Below are positions 25,346-32,081 of a stretch of DNA of 32,081 nucleotides, piece by piece. How positions within the stretch are numbered: the first letter of the stretch is position 1; each line of letters opens with the position of its first letter. The position numbers and the translations under genes are program-made. This DNA is from an uncultured Hyphomicrobium sp. GTDB taxonomy: Bacteria; Pseudomonadota; Alphaproteobacteria; Rhizobiales; Hyphomicrobiaceae. The DNA is taken from positions 50,241-82,321 of the forward strand of contig NZ_CADEFI010000013.1 of assembly GCF_902826555.1 (NCBI RefSeq), in the 5' to 3' direction. The notes under the pieces are model-generated. The model searched no databases. It was not told the DNA's origin and saw only the letters and a program-made list of their open reading frames with translations.

Positions 25346-25547
25346 AGGCTCTCTCTTTTCTCGCCGGAGAGATACAGGACCCCCGCCTCCGGGTCAAAAG
25401 CGCGGGCATCATCGCCCATATCTGCGCCGTGCTGATTTCATGTGGATACGGAGGAAAACGCACATCTCCTTCACTGCGCGATCTTGGCTCCGCCACTTTG
25501 CGCGCCCTACGCTTCCAAACGCGATGGGGAAGCATCGGGGGTAGCGA

Positions 25548-26000
25548 ATGCTGAAAGTCTGTATCGGGTGTCTCGCGGCACTGTCACTGTCCGCCTGCGC
25601 CGGGCGCACACCACAACCGACGCCGCTGGTCATGATCTCCGACAGGCAACTCGATTGCAGCGCCATCGAAGCCGAGATCAAGCTCAACAATCAGAAGATC
25701 TCCGACCTCGCCATCGAGAAGGGCTGGAAGATGGGCCAGAACGCCGTCGCCGGCGTCGTAGGCTTCATGATCTGGCCGGCTTGGCTGGGCATGGACCTCC
25801 AGAATGCTGCCGGCCAGGAGGCAACCGCCCTCTCCCAGCGCAACCAGTACCTGCTCGCCCTCGCCCGCGAGAAATGCCAGCCCAAGAGCCAGACGGCGAG
25901 CCTCACGTCGATGCCAGCGCCGCCGCCGTTCGAGACCACGCTCTCGCCGCTCGCCTCCAACTCGGAGATCACATCGAGCTTGACCCTGGTGAACCAGTAG
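25548..26000 (+). CDS. Hypothetical lipoprotein
   Basis: The 150-residue product has a lipoprotein signal (MLKVCIGCLAALSLSAC, lipobox LSAC). After a short Pro-rich linker, CSAIEAEIKLNNQKISDLAI starts a helical region. A Gly/Ala segment follows (GQNAVAGVVGFMIWPAWLGM) that resembles a glycine-zipper hairpin, then a second helix (NQYLLALAREKC). Two mature-part Cys flank the hairpin and could pair. I recall similar lipoproteins from alphaproteobacteria, without known function. It is divergent from mnmG, and the first parS cluster begins 19 bases after its stop. Confidence 0.75.
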   Translation: MLKVCIGCLAALSLSACAGRTPQPTPLVMISDRQLDCSAIEAEIKLNNQKISDLAIEKGWKMGQNAVAGVVGFMIWPAWLGMDLQNAAGQEATALSQRNQYLLALAREKCQPKSQTASLTSMPAPPPFETTLSPLASNSEITSSLTLVNQ

Positions 26001-26018
26001 CCGGCGCACGCCCTCCAC

Positions 26019-26117
26019 TGATTCACGTGAAACATTGCGCGCCGCTCCGGTGCCGAGATGGATTCACGTGAAACACGTGATGCCGATCCGGACGCGAAAA
26101 TGGATTCACGTGAAACA
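26019..26117. promoter_or_regulatory. parS cluster A (three sites)
   Basis: Sites are at 26019-26034, 26060-26075 and 26102-26117, each in the same orientation and sharing ATTCACGTGAAACA. The first matches the parS consensus TGTTTCACGTGAAACA at 15 of 16 positions and the other two at 14. Spacing is 41 and 42 bp, about four helical turns. Extra CACGTG cores lie beside sites two (26074-26079) and three (26119-26124). Confidence 0.93.
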
Positions 26118-26160
26118 TCACGTGCCGGCCGCGCAGCGCTCCCGGGGTCCAGCCAATCGC

Positions 26161-26832
26161 CTATCGATGCAGTCCGGCACCCAAATCGGTCGGGTCGGGC
26201 ATGTGCGGATTGATCGTTTCATCATTCGGACCATAGCCGTCCATGCCATCGAGGATCGGCGCAAAGCGATCGTAGATCGTTTGGTCGAAGCACTGCAGAT
26301 GCAGGTGCGGGAACCACACGCCGTTTTCTTGGGGCTCACCGACACGACCCAGGAAGCTCCCCGGTTCGAGCGCGGCGCCTGGCTCGGGAAGCTCCGCATG
26401 GGCCAGGTGGCCCACGAGACAGTAGCCCGCGCCCCTGTAGAGCGTGACGAGCTGGATGAAAACGCATCCACCCCAACCGCCGTAGGACGCGTCGCGCACG
26501 ACGCGGAGAACCCTGCCCTGGGCCGGCGCAACGACCGTCGTGCCCGCCGGAACGTTATAGTCGACGGCCGTATGACGCATGAGGTCGGGATGGTGATAAT
26601 GCTCCCGCCAGAGATGGTCGCGCGGCTCCATGTATCCGCCGAAGGTGAAGTCCGCGCCCGCTTTGCGCGCCAGAGCCTCCACCCACCTTTGGCAGGTGAC
26701 GGGATCGTTGAGCGGATTGGGCGAGGCATCGGCGACCGCAGGATCGTTCTTGGCCTCAGCAGCCAGGTTCGCATACGCCCACCGCGCGGTCCGCAGCTCC
26801 GGGAACAGCATCGGCGTCAGGCTGGCGGTCAT
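26161..26832 (-). CDS. M23-type metallopeptidase-fold protein without signal peptide
   Basis: The 223-residue protein has the LytM/M23 zinc motifs: H87 and D91 in RHTAVDYNVPAGTTVVAP, then GHLAH (141-145), and H176-L-H178 in ENGVWFPHLHLQ. M23 enzymes cleave glycine-containing peptide bonds in cell walls. Here there is no signal peptide or membrane helix, and the ENG-W-PHLHLQ form recalls M23-like domains fused to cytosolic aminotransferase/kinase proteins (from memory). Substrate and location are therefore open. The N-terminal 80 residues are helical and unrecognised. The gene lies between two parS clusters, with parS sites 22 nt before its start and 43 nt after its stop. Confidence 0.8.
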   Translation of the reverse strand: MTASLTPMLFPELRTARWAYANLAAEAKNDPAVADASPNPLNDPVTCQRWVEALARKAGADFTFGGYMEPRDHLWREHYHHPDLMRHTAVDYNVPAGTTVVAPAQGRVLRVVRDASYGGWGGCVFIQLVTLYRGAGYCLVGHLAHAELPEPGAALEPGSFLGRVGEPQENGVWFPHLHLQCFDQTIYDRFAPILDGMDGYGPNDETINPHMPDPTDLGAGLHR

Positions 26833-26854
26833 GGCTTGCTCGAGTCTCCGCTAG

Positions 26855-26912
26855 GGATTCACGTGAAACACATCACACCGATCCCGGCACCGAAACGGAT
26901 TCACGTGAAACA
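26855..26912. promoter_or_regulatory. parS cluster B (two sites)
   Basis: Sites at 26855-26870 and 26897-26912 match the parS consensus at 14 of 16 positions, in the same orientation as cluster A and 42 bp apart. The spacers resemble those after the second and third sites of cluster A, for example a shared CCGATCC after the first site and CGTGCC after the second. Confidence 0.93.
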
Positions 26913-26953
26913 TCCCGTGCCTCCCATGCATCGTCCGCCCGGCACGCTCGCCC

Positions 26954-28291
26954 TCACTTGCCGATGCAGAAGCGCCCGAAGATGTGGTCCAGCACATCCT
27001 CGACATCGATCCGCCCCGTGATGCGCCCGAGCGAATCCGCGGCCCGGCGCAGGTCCTCGGCCCGAAGCTCCACGTCCTCCGTCGAGCCCTTGAGGAACGC
27101 CTCGAGAGCGGAGGCGCACGCCTCCACCAGCGTGCGGTGACGGATCTGCGTCAGCACCGGCTCTCCCTGGTGACCGATCCGCTCTTGAGCGATCACCGTC
27201 ACGCGGCGAATGAGGTCATCGAGGCCCGCGCCGCTCTTCACCGAGAGCGGCACCATATCGTCCGGCAATGGCGGTGCCTTCCCGCCCGGCATCAGATCGA
27301 CCTTGTTCAGGACCAGCAACGTCCGGTCCGCGACGGCCGCGATCTCCGGCGGCAGCACCGTCTCGGGCTCGCGCGCATCCGTCAGCCAAAGCACGAGATC
27401 CGCGGCCTCCGCCGCCGCCTGGCTACGGCGGATGCCCTCCCGCTCGATGCTCCCCTGCGTTTCACGGAACCCCGCCGTATCCGAGACGACCACGGGTAAC
27501 CCGGCAAGATCGAGCCGCACCTCGATCACGTCGCGCGTCGTGCCCGCCTCCTCCGAGACAATGGCCACGTCGCGCTGCGCGAGCGCGTTGAGGAGGCTCG
27601 ACTTGCCCGCATTCGGCGGACCCGTCAGCGCCACCCGGAACCCGTCGCGCAGGATCTCGCCGCGGTGACCATCCTCGAGGTGATGCCTCACCGCAGGAGC
27701 CAGCACCGCGATGATGGATGTCGCATCGGCAAAGGTCTTGGCACCGATGTCACCTTCATCGGAGAAGTCGAGCCCGGCTTCGATGAGCCCGAGCGCCTCG
27801 ATGAGGCTCGCGCGCCAGCCGTCGTAGAGATCGGACAGCGCTCCGGAGGCCTGCACCAGCGCCTGCCGGCGCTGTCCGTCGGTCTCGGCATCGATGAGAT
27901 CGGCCAGGCCCTCGACCTCCGCCAGGTCGAGCTTGCCGGCCTCGAAAGCGCGTCGCGCAAACTCGCCCGGCTCCGCCATCCTGAGCCCCGGCATGACGCA
28001 AAGCGCCGAGATCACCGCCTGCACGACCGCCCGCCCCCCGTGAAGGTGAAGCTCGGCCATATCCTCGCCGGTGAAGCTCTTGGGCGCCGGGAACCACAAC
28101 GCGATCCCGTGGTCGAGCTTCTCGCCCGTCTCCGGGTGACGGATGAAACGTGGGGTCGCCACCCGGGCCTTGGGCTTGGGTCCGGCCATGAAATCCAGGA
28201 CGCGTCCCGCCCCCGTACCCGACACGCGCACGACTGCCACCCCCGCCCGCCCGGGTGGGGTGGCCAATGCAAAGATGGTCGGTTCGGACAT
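26954..28291 (-). CDS. mnmE: tRNA modification GTPase MnmE
   Basis: MnmE (TrmE) is the GTPase partner of MnmG in wobble U34 modification. From ATG 28291 it has 445 residues: N-terminal tetrahydrofolate-binding domain ([20 protein letters not shown]), helical domain and inserted G domain. GTPase motifs are [22 protein letters not shown] and LNKVDL. The C-terminus ends in the catalytic C-I-G-K (GRFCIGK). An in-frame ATG at 28300 would add three residues, and neither start has a clear RBS. It is divergent from the DUF255 gene with 84 bp between them. Confidence 0.96.
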   Translation of the reverse strand: MSEPTIFALATPPGRAGVAVVRVSGTGAGRVLDFMAGPKPKARVATPRFIRHPETGEKLDHGIALWFPAPKSFTGEDMAELHLHGGRAVVQAVISALCVMPGLRMAEPGEFARRAFEAGKLDLAEVEGLADLIDAETDGQRRQALVQASGALSDLYDGWRASLIEALGLIEAGLDFSDEGDIGAKTFADATSIIAVLAPAVRHHLEDGHRGEILRDGFRVALTGPPNAGKSSLLNALAQRDVAIVSEEAGTTRDVIEVRLDLAGLPVVVSDTAGFRETQGSIEREGIRRSQAAAEAADLVLWLTDAREPETVLPPEIAAVADRTLLVLNKVDLMPGGKAPPLPDDMVPLSVKSGAGLDDLIRRVTVIAQERIGHQGEPVLTQIRHRTLVEACASALEAFLKGSTEDVELRAEDLRRAADSLGRITGRIDVEDVLDHIFGRFCIGK

Positions 28292-28375
28292 CGGGATCAT
28301 GCCAGCACTTTACTCGGAACACCGAAGCGCGCATTGCCACTTATCAAAGTGCAGGCCGAGCCGGAAGGAGACAGC

Positions 28376-30406
28376 ATGAGCCGCAATCGCCTCGGCGACG
28401 AGAGCAGCCCCTATCTCATCCAGCACCGGGATAACCCCGTCCATTGGTGGGCCTGGGGACCGGAGGCCCTGGCCGAGGCCAAGGCCACCGGCAAGCCCAT
28501 CCTGCTCTCCATCGGCTACTCCGCCTGTCACTGGTGCCACGTGATGGCACACGAGAGCTTCGAGGACGAGGTGACGGCACGCGTGATGAACGATCACTTC
28601 GTGAGCATCAAGGTCGATCGCGAGGAGCGACCGGACATCGACGCCATCTACATGGGCGCCCTTCATCGGCTGGGCCAGCAGGGCGGCTGGCCGCTGACCA
28701 TGTTCCTCGACAGCGACGCGCGCCCTTTCTGGGGCGGAACCTACTTCCCCAAGACGAGCATGTACGGCCGCCCCTCGTTCGTCGACGTGCTGATGCGCGT
28801 CTCCGAGATCTACCGCAAGGAGCCGGACAAGGTCGCGGGCAATGCCGACGCGCTGATGCAGTCACTTGCTGAGCGTAGCGACGATGGCGCAGGCCCCGAA
28901 GTCACGGACGGCCTCCTGCGTGAGGTGACGTCTCGTCTCGCGCGCGCTGTCGATCCCATTCATGGCGGCATCACGGGCGCCCCGAAGTTTCCGCAGTGGA
29001 GCTTCTTCTGGCTGCTCTGGCGCGGCGCCATCCGCTACCGCAATGATCCGGCAAAGGCTGCGGTCGTGAAGACGCTCGAGCGGATGACCATGGGCGGCAT
29101 CTACGATCACCTGGGTGGCGGCTTCGCGCGCTATTCGGTGGACGAGCTCTGGCTCGTCCCGCACTTCGAGAAGATGCTCTACGACAATGCGCTCCTCCTC
29201 GACCTGATGACGGAGGTCTGGCGCGAGACGCAAAGCCCGCTGCTTGCAACGCGCATCGCCGAGACGGTGGACTGGATGGCGCGTGAGATGATCGATGAAA
29301 ATGCAGCCTTCACCGCCGCGCTCGATGCCGACTCCGAAGGCGAGGAAGGCAAGTTCTACGTCTGGACCGCCGGCGAGATCGACGACGTCCTGGGTGCGGA
29401 CGATGCCGGCATCTTCAAGAGCGCCTACGGCGTGACCCCGGAGGGCAACTTCGAAGGCCACACCATCCTCAACCGCCTCGACGCCAAAGGCCTCGGCACG
29501 CCGGATGAGGAGACCCGTCTCGCCGTGATGCGGGCAAAGCTTCTCGCTCGGCGCGCCGGACGCGTACGTCCCGGTTGGGACGACAAAATTCTCGCCGACT
29601 GGAACGGCCTCACGATCGCGGCGCTGGCGCGTGCCGGCACGGTGTTCGATCGCCCCGAGTGGGTGAACATGGCGCGCAAAGCCTTCACCGTCGTCGTCGA
29701 AATGATGACCGTCTCCGGTCGCCTTGTTCACGCCATGCGGCATGGGCGGGGCCGGGCCCCCGCCACCTCCGGCGACTACGCGAACATGATCTGGGCTGCG
29801 CTCCGCCTCTACCAGGCGACGGGCGACGACAGTGATCTCGCCCAAGCCCGCCGCTGGCTCGAGGTCATGGACGCCCACTACTGGGACGAGCGCGCCGGCG
29901 GCTACTTCACCGCCGCCGACGACACCAGCGACGTCGTCGTCCGTCTCAAGACCGCCACCGACGACGCCACCCCATCCGCCAACGCCGTCATGGTGAGCAA
30001 CCTCGCCGCACTCGGAACCCTCACCGGCGAGCCGCGTTTCCAAGAACGCGCGGAGGCAATACTGCGAGCATTCTCAATGGACTTGTCGCGAAACCTCGGA
30101 GGGCACACGGGCCTGTTGGCCGCGGCAATCGATCTCTTGTCTCCACAACTCATTGTAGTAGTAGAAGGCGACGCTGAGACCGGTACGGAGCTGAGATCCG
30201 CATTACGCGGACTTTCGGTGCCCGGCGCCCTTGAGCTCCGACTTCGCGGCACGGTCGGCGAGGTCGGCCCACCGGCATTGCGTGGCAAATCCACAGACGA
30301 CGGAAGATCATCCGCGTTTGTTTGTTTGGGCCCGCAATGCTCGTTGCCGGTAACCAGCGCAGATGAGCTGCGGCGACTTGTCCTGGACCAACGATCGATT
30401 GTCTAG
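28376..30406 (+). CDS. Thioredoxin-fold DUF255 protein (YyaL/SPATA20 family)
   Basis: The 676-residue protein has an N-terminal thioredoxin-like domain ([20 protein letters not shown], then [20 protein letters not shown] with the C51-H-W-C54 pair). A long alpha/alpha-barrel of the six-hairpin glycosidase type follows ([62 protein letters not shown]). This is the YyaL / spermatogenesis-associated protein 20 family, highly conserved but of unproven function. GGAAGGAG before ATG 28376 fixes the start, although the frame is open to 27665 over antisense mnmE. The last 60-70 residues are less conserved in character. No signal peptide is seen, so it is probably cytosolic. Confidence 0.93.
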   Translation: MSRNRLGDESSPYLIQHRDNPVHWWAWGPEALAEAKATGKPILLSIGYSACHWCHVMAHESFEDEVTARVMNDHFVSIKVDREERPDIDAIYMGALHRLGQQGGWPLTMFLDSDARPFWGGTYFPKTSMYGRPSFVDVLMRVSEIYRKEPDKVAGNADALMQSLAERSDDGAGPEVTDGLLREVTSRLARAVDPIHGGITGAPKFPQWSFFWLLWRGAIRYRNDPAKAAVVKTLERMTMGGIYDHLGGGFARYSVDELWLVPHFEKMLYDNALLLDLMTEVWRETQSPLLATRIAETVDWMAREMIDENAAFTAALDADSEGEEGKFYVWTAGEIDDVLGADDAGIFKSAYGVTPEGNFEGHTILNRLDAKGLGTPDEETRLAVMRAKLLARRAGRVRPGWDDKILADWNGLTIAALARAGTVFDRPEWVNMARKAFTVVVEMMTVSGRLVHAMRHGRGRAPATSGDYANMIWAALRLYQATGDDSDLAQARRWLEVMDAHYWDERAGGYFTAADDTSDVVVRLKTATDDATPSANAVMVSNLAALGTLTGEPRFQERAEAILRAFSMDLSRNLGGHTGLLAAAIDLLSPQLIVVVEGDAETGTELRSALRGLSVPGALELRLRGTVGEVGPPALRGKSTDDGRSSAFVCLGPQCSLPVTSADELRRLVLDQRSIV

Positions 30407-30538
30407 GATCAAGTTTTCTTACTGGCCAATCTATAAAAAATGCTGTGCTGTATGCCTTTACCACAGCTAAACTTCCGACAAGATTCGCTCACGCCTACAA
30501 GCGTATGAAGGGCCGCAAAGATTCGAGAAGAGGCTCCA

Positions 30539-31486
30539 ATGACGTCAGGACATCTACGTAAGTTGGTGCGGTACGGCTATTTCCCGTTCATGTTCTTCGG
30601 ACTGAACGGCGCCGCATACTACGTCGTCTCTAACGGCTATTCGCCGCTCTGGATTGCGGCCTGCATCGCCACCCTCTTGCTCACCGCCATCGGCACCGCA
30701 TTTGCGGCCGAGCGCATTCTGCCTTGGTACGACGAGTGGAATGAGTCCCACGGCGACGAGCACACCAACATCATTCACGCCATCGTCTACGAGTGGCAGA
30801 ACCTCAACGGCATCCTCACCATCCCGCTTTTAGGCTGGCTCTTCTCCGGCAATCTCAACGCCGGCATCTGGCCGCGCGATTGGCCCATGTGGGCTCAGCT
30901 CGTCTTGGCGGTCGTACTTGCCGACTTTGCGCTCATGTTCCTGCACTACCTCAGCCACCGGTTCTCTTTTTTGTGGCGGCTGCATGCGGTGCATCACGGC
31001 GTGTCGCGCCTCTACGGATTTAACGGCCTCGTCCGCCATCCGCTGCACCAGATCATCGACATGGTCCTTGGCACGGCGCCGCTCGCCATCGCCGGCATGC
31101 CGGTCCAGGTCGCCCTCCTGCTCGGCTTTGCCATTTCGGTTCAGCTCATCATTCAGCATTCGAATGTGGCCTACGCGCTCGGACCGTTCCGCAACCACCT
31201 TTCCATCGGCCAGATCCACCACCTCCACCATGTCAACTGGGGTAAGGAGGGTGACTGCAACTTCGGCCTGTTCCTCACCATTTGGGACCGCATGCTTGGT
31301 ACCTTCCACGCCGAGGCCCCGCGGCCCATCAAGGCCAACGACATGGGCATCGACGAGGTCCCGCAGTTCCCGACGGGCTATATGGAGCAGCTTGTCTTCC
31401 CGCTGCATTACAAACCCGGCCAAGGCGTGCAGCAGCCGTTGACGGCAGCCGCGAAGGCACGCGCCATCCACGACGCAGCCGAATAA
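30539..31486 (+). CDS. Sterol desaturase / fatty acid hydroxylase family membrane protein
   Basis: This is a di-iron integral membrane oxygenase-type protein of 315 residues. The histidine motifs are H136-x3-H140 (HYLSH), H149-x2-HH (HAVHH, 149-153) and HHLHH (227-231), with a possible extra pair in DEHTNIIH. Hydrophobic segments lie near residues 15-57, 90-105, 118-136 and 178-208. AGAGG precedes ATG 30539, and an AT-rich TATAAA (30432-30437) may be its -10 box, without a good -35. The substrate (lipid, carotenoid or sterol-like) cannot be told from sequence. It is followed by its own terminator. Confidence 0.9.
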   Translation: MTSGHLRKLVRYGYFPFMFFGLNGAAYYVVSNGYSPLWIAACIATLLLTAIGTAFAAERILPWYDEWNESHGDEHTNIIHAIVYEWQNLNGILTIPLLGWLFSGNLNAGIWPRDWPMWAQLVLAVVLADFALMFLHYLSHRFSFLWRLHAVHHGVSRLYGFNGLVRHPLHQIIDMVLGTAPLAIAGMPVQVALLLGFAISVQLIIQHSNVAYALGPFRNHLSIGQIHHLHHVNWGKEGDCNFGLFLTIWDRMLGTFHAEAPRPIKANDMGIDEVPQFPTGYMEQLVFPLHYKPGQGVQQPLTAAAKARAIHDAAE

Positions 31487-31518
31487 AAGCGGTTCGCTCG
31501 TCCGCGATGCGGAATGCG

Positions 31519-31546
31519 AAAGGGGCCCGTGTTGCGGGCCCCTTTT
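31519..31546 (+). terminator. Rho-independent terminator of the sterol desaturase-family gene
   Basis: The stem AAAGGGGCCCG (31519-31529) pairs with CGGGCCCCTTT (31535-31545) around a 5-nt loop and continues into T4. It is strong and nearly symmetric, so it may also block leftward transcription. Confidence 0.9.
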
Positions 31547-31716
31547 CGTATCTGCAGCCGTTCCAGACGAACGTCGTAAAGTAATAATTTACCGATAATA
31601 CACTATATCATTCACAGTTGAGTCCTTTGCCCTGTCCCCCGACTTTTCGCCACGTTGAGCCGCGCCCACCCTGGCGCCGGGCGCAAACCCGTGTCCAACA
31701 AACAGGAGATACTCCA

Positions 31717-32081
31717 ATGTTTTCCGGCAAGGCCCAGGAGCTCGAAGCCCAGATGGCGGCCATCGAAAAGTCGCAGGCCGTTATCGAGTTCAGCATGGAC
31801 GGGGCGATCATCCGCGCCAACGACAACTTTCTGAAGGCCGTGGGCTACACATTGGCTGAGGTCGTGGGACGCCATCACAGCATGTTCGTCGCCGAGCAGG
31901 AACGCAACAGCGCCAAGTACACGGAATTCTGGAGCGCGCTCAATCGCGGCCAGTTCCAAGCCGCCGAATTCCGCCGCATCGGCAAGGGCGGCAAAGAGAT
32001 CTGGCTGCAGGCGAGCTACAACCCCATCGTGGGCACCAATGGCAAGCCGTTCAAGGTCGTGAAATTCTGCACCGACATCAC
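31717..32081 (+). CDS. PAS-domain protein, probably a methyl-accepting chemotaxis receptor (3' end cut)
   Basis: The frame from ATG 31717, preceded by AGGAGA, is open to the window end (121 codons). It begins MFSGKAQELEAQMAAIEKSQ and continues into a PAS domain: AVIEFSMDGAIIRANDNFLK, YTLAEVVGRHHSMFV, EFWSALNRGQFQAAEFRRIG, GKEIWLQASYNPIV and KPFKVVKFCTDI. This N-terminal PAS pattern is typical of soluble Aer/BdlA-like chemoreceptors with a C-terminal MCP signalling domain, which would lie outside the window. A histidine kinase or diguanylate cyclase output cannot be excluded. The 170-nt gap before it includes an AT-rich stretch (31578-31612) that may hold the promoter. Confidence 0.85.
   Translation, partial: MFSGKAQELEAQMAAIEKSQAVIEFSMDGAIIRANDNFLKAVGYTLAEVVGRHHSMFVAEQERNSAKYTEFWSALNRGQFQAAEFRRIGKGGKEIWLQASYNPIVGTNGKPFKVVKFCTDI

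Noticed and set aside
27456-27471. parS-like GTTTCACGGAAC in mnmE
   Set aside because: It lacks the CACGTG core and only one half matches. Probably chance within coding sequence.
27665-28375. N-terminal extension of the DUF255 protein in the same open frame
   Set aside because: It lies entirely over antisense mnmE. The GGAAGGAG ribosome binding site and the conserved N-terminus fix the start at 28376.

Overview
The window reads as a high-GC alphaproteobacterial chromosome segment, most likely Hyphomicrobiales (Hyphomicrobium-like). This rests on typical alphaproteobacterial gene neighbourhoods (ffh-rpsP-rimM; dapF-mtaB-ftsY-yciB; mnmG-rsmG-parA-parB), a phasin gene implying polyhydroxyalkanoate storage, and canonical chromosomal parS sites. 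The genus is inference. No rRNA, tRNA, CRISPR array or insertion sequence was recognised.

Layout. 1-3638 (minus strand): SRP and ribosome maturation genes ffh, rpsP and rimM (cut by the left edge), with a GrlR-like gene and a small ORF between rpsP and rimM. 3973-5651: an EF-hand lipoprotein convergent with a PQQ-type sugar dehydrogenase. 5816-10776 (plus): dapF, mtaB, ftsY and two adjacent YciB-type membrane proteins, the first with an internal duplication. 10852-11886 (minus): asd behind a structured leader. 12116-14867 (plus): a PIF1-like helicase, a phasin behind paired TTGC-N3-GCAA sites, and a GNAT acetyltransferase. 14873-19275: a secreted hypothetical (minus), dapB, gpmA, a DUF4337-like membrane protein and leuB (plus), and a small secreted protein (minus). 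19501-25345 (minus): coaA, hisE, parB, parA, rsmG and mnmG. 25548-28291: a lipoprotein, an M23-type peptidase bracketed by parS clusters, and mnmE. 28376 to the right edge (plus): a thioredoxin-fold DUF255 protein, a sterol-desaturase-family protein and the start of a PAS-domain, probably chemoreceptor, gene.

How the genes work together. ffh and ftsY encode the two GTPases of SRP targeting. asd, dapB and dapF belong to lysine/diaminopimelate synthesis. ParA, ParB and the parS sites form the chromosome segregation module. mnmG and mnmE make one tRNA wobble-uridine modification, while mtaB, rsmG and rimM act on tRNA or ribosomes.

The most notable structure is the parS layout. Five same-orientation sites lie in two clusters with 41-42 bp periodicity on both sides of the M23 gene, with a sixth, perfectly palindromic site inside rsmG. 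The spacers show that the pair on one side is a diverged copy of the pair on the other. Other non-coding signals are a four-segment alternative-hairpin leader before asd, putative PhaR operators at the phasin promoter, two genes with apparently leaderless promoters, and a cluster of TTTCCCGA repeats.
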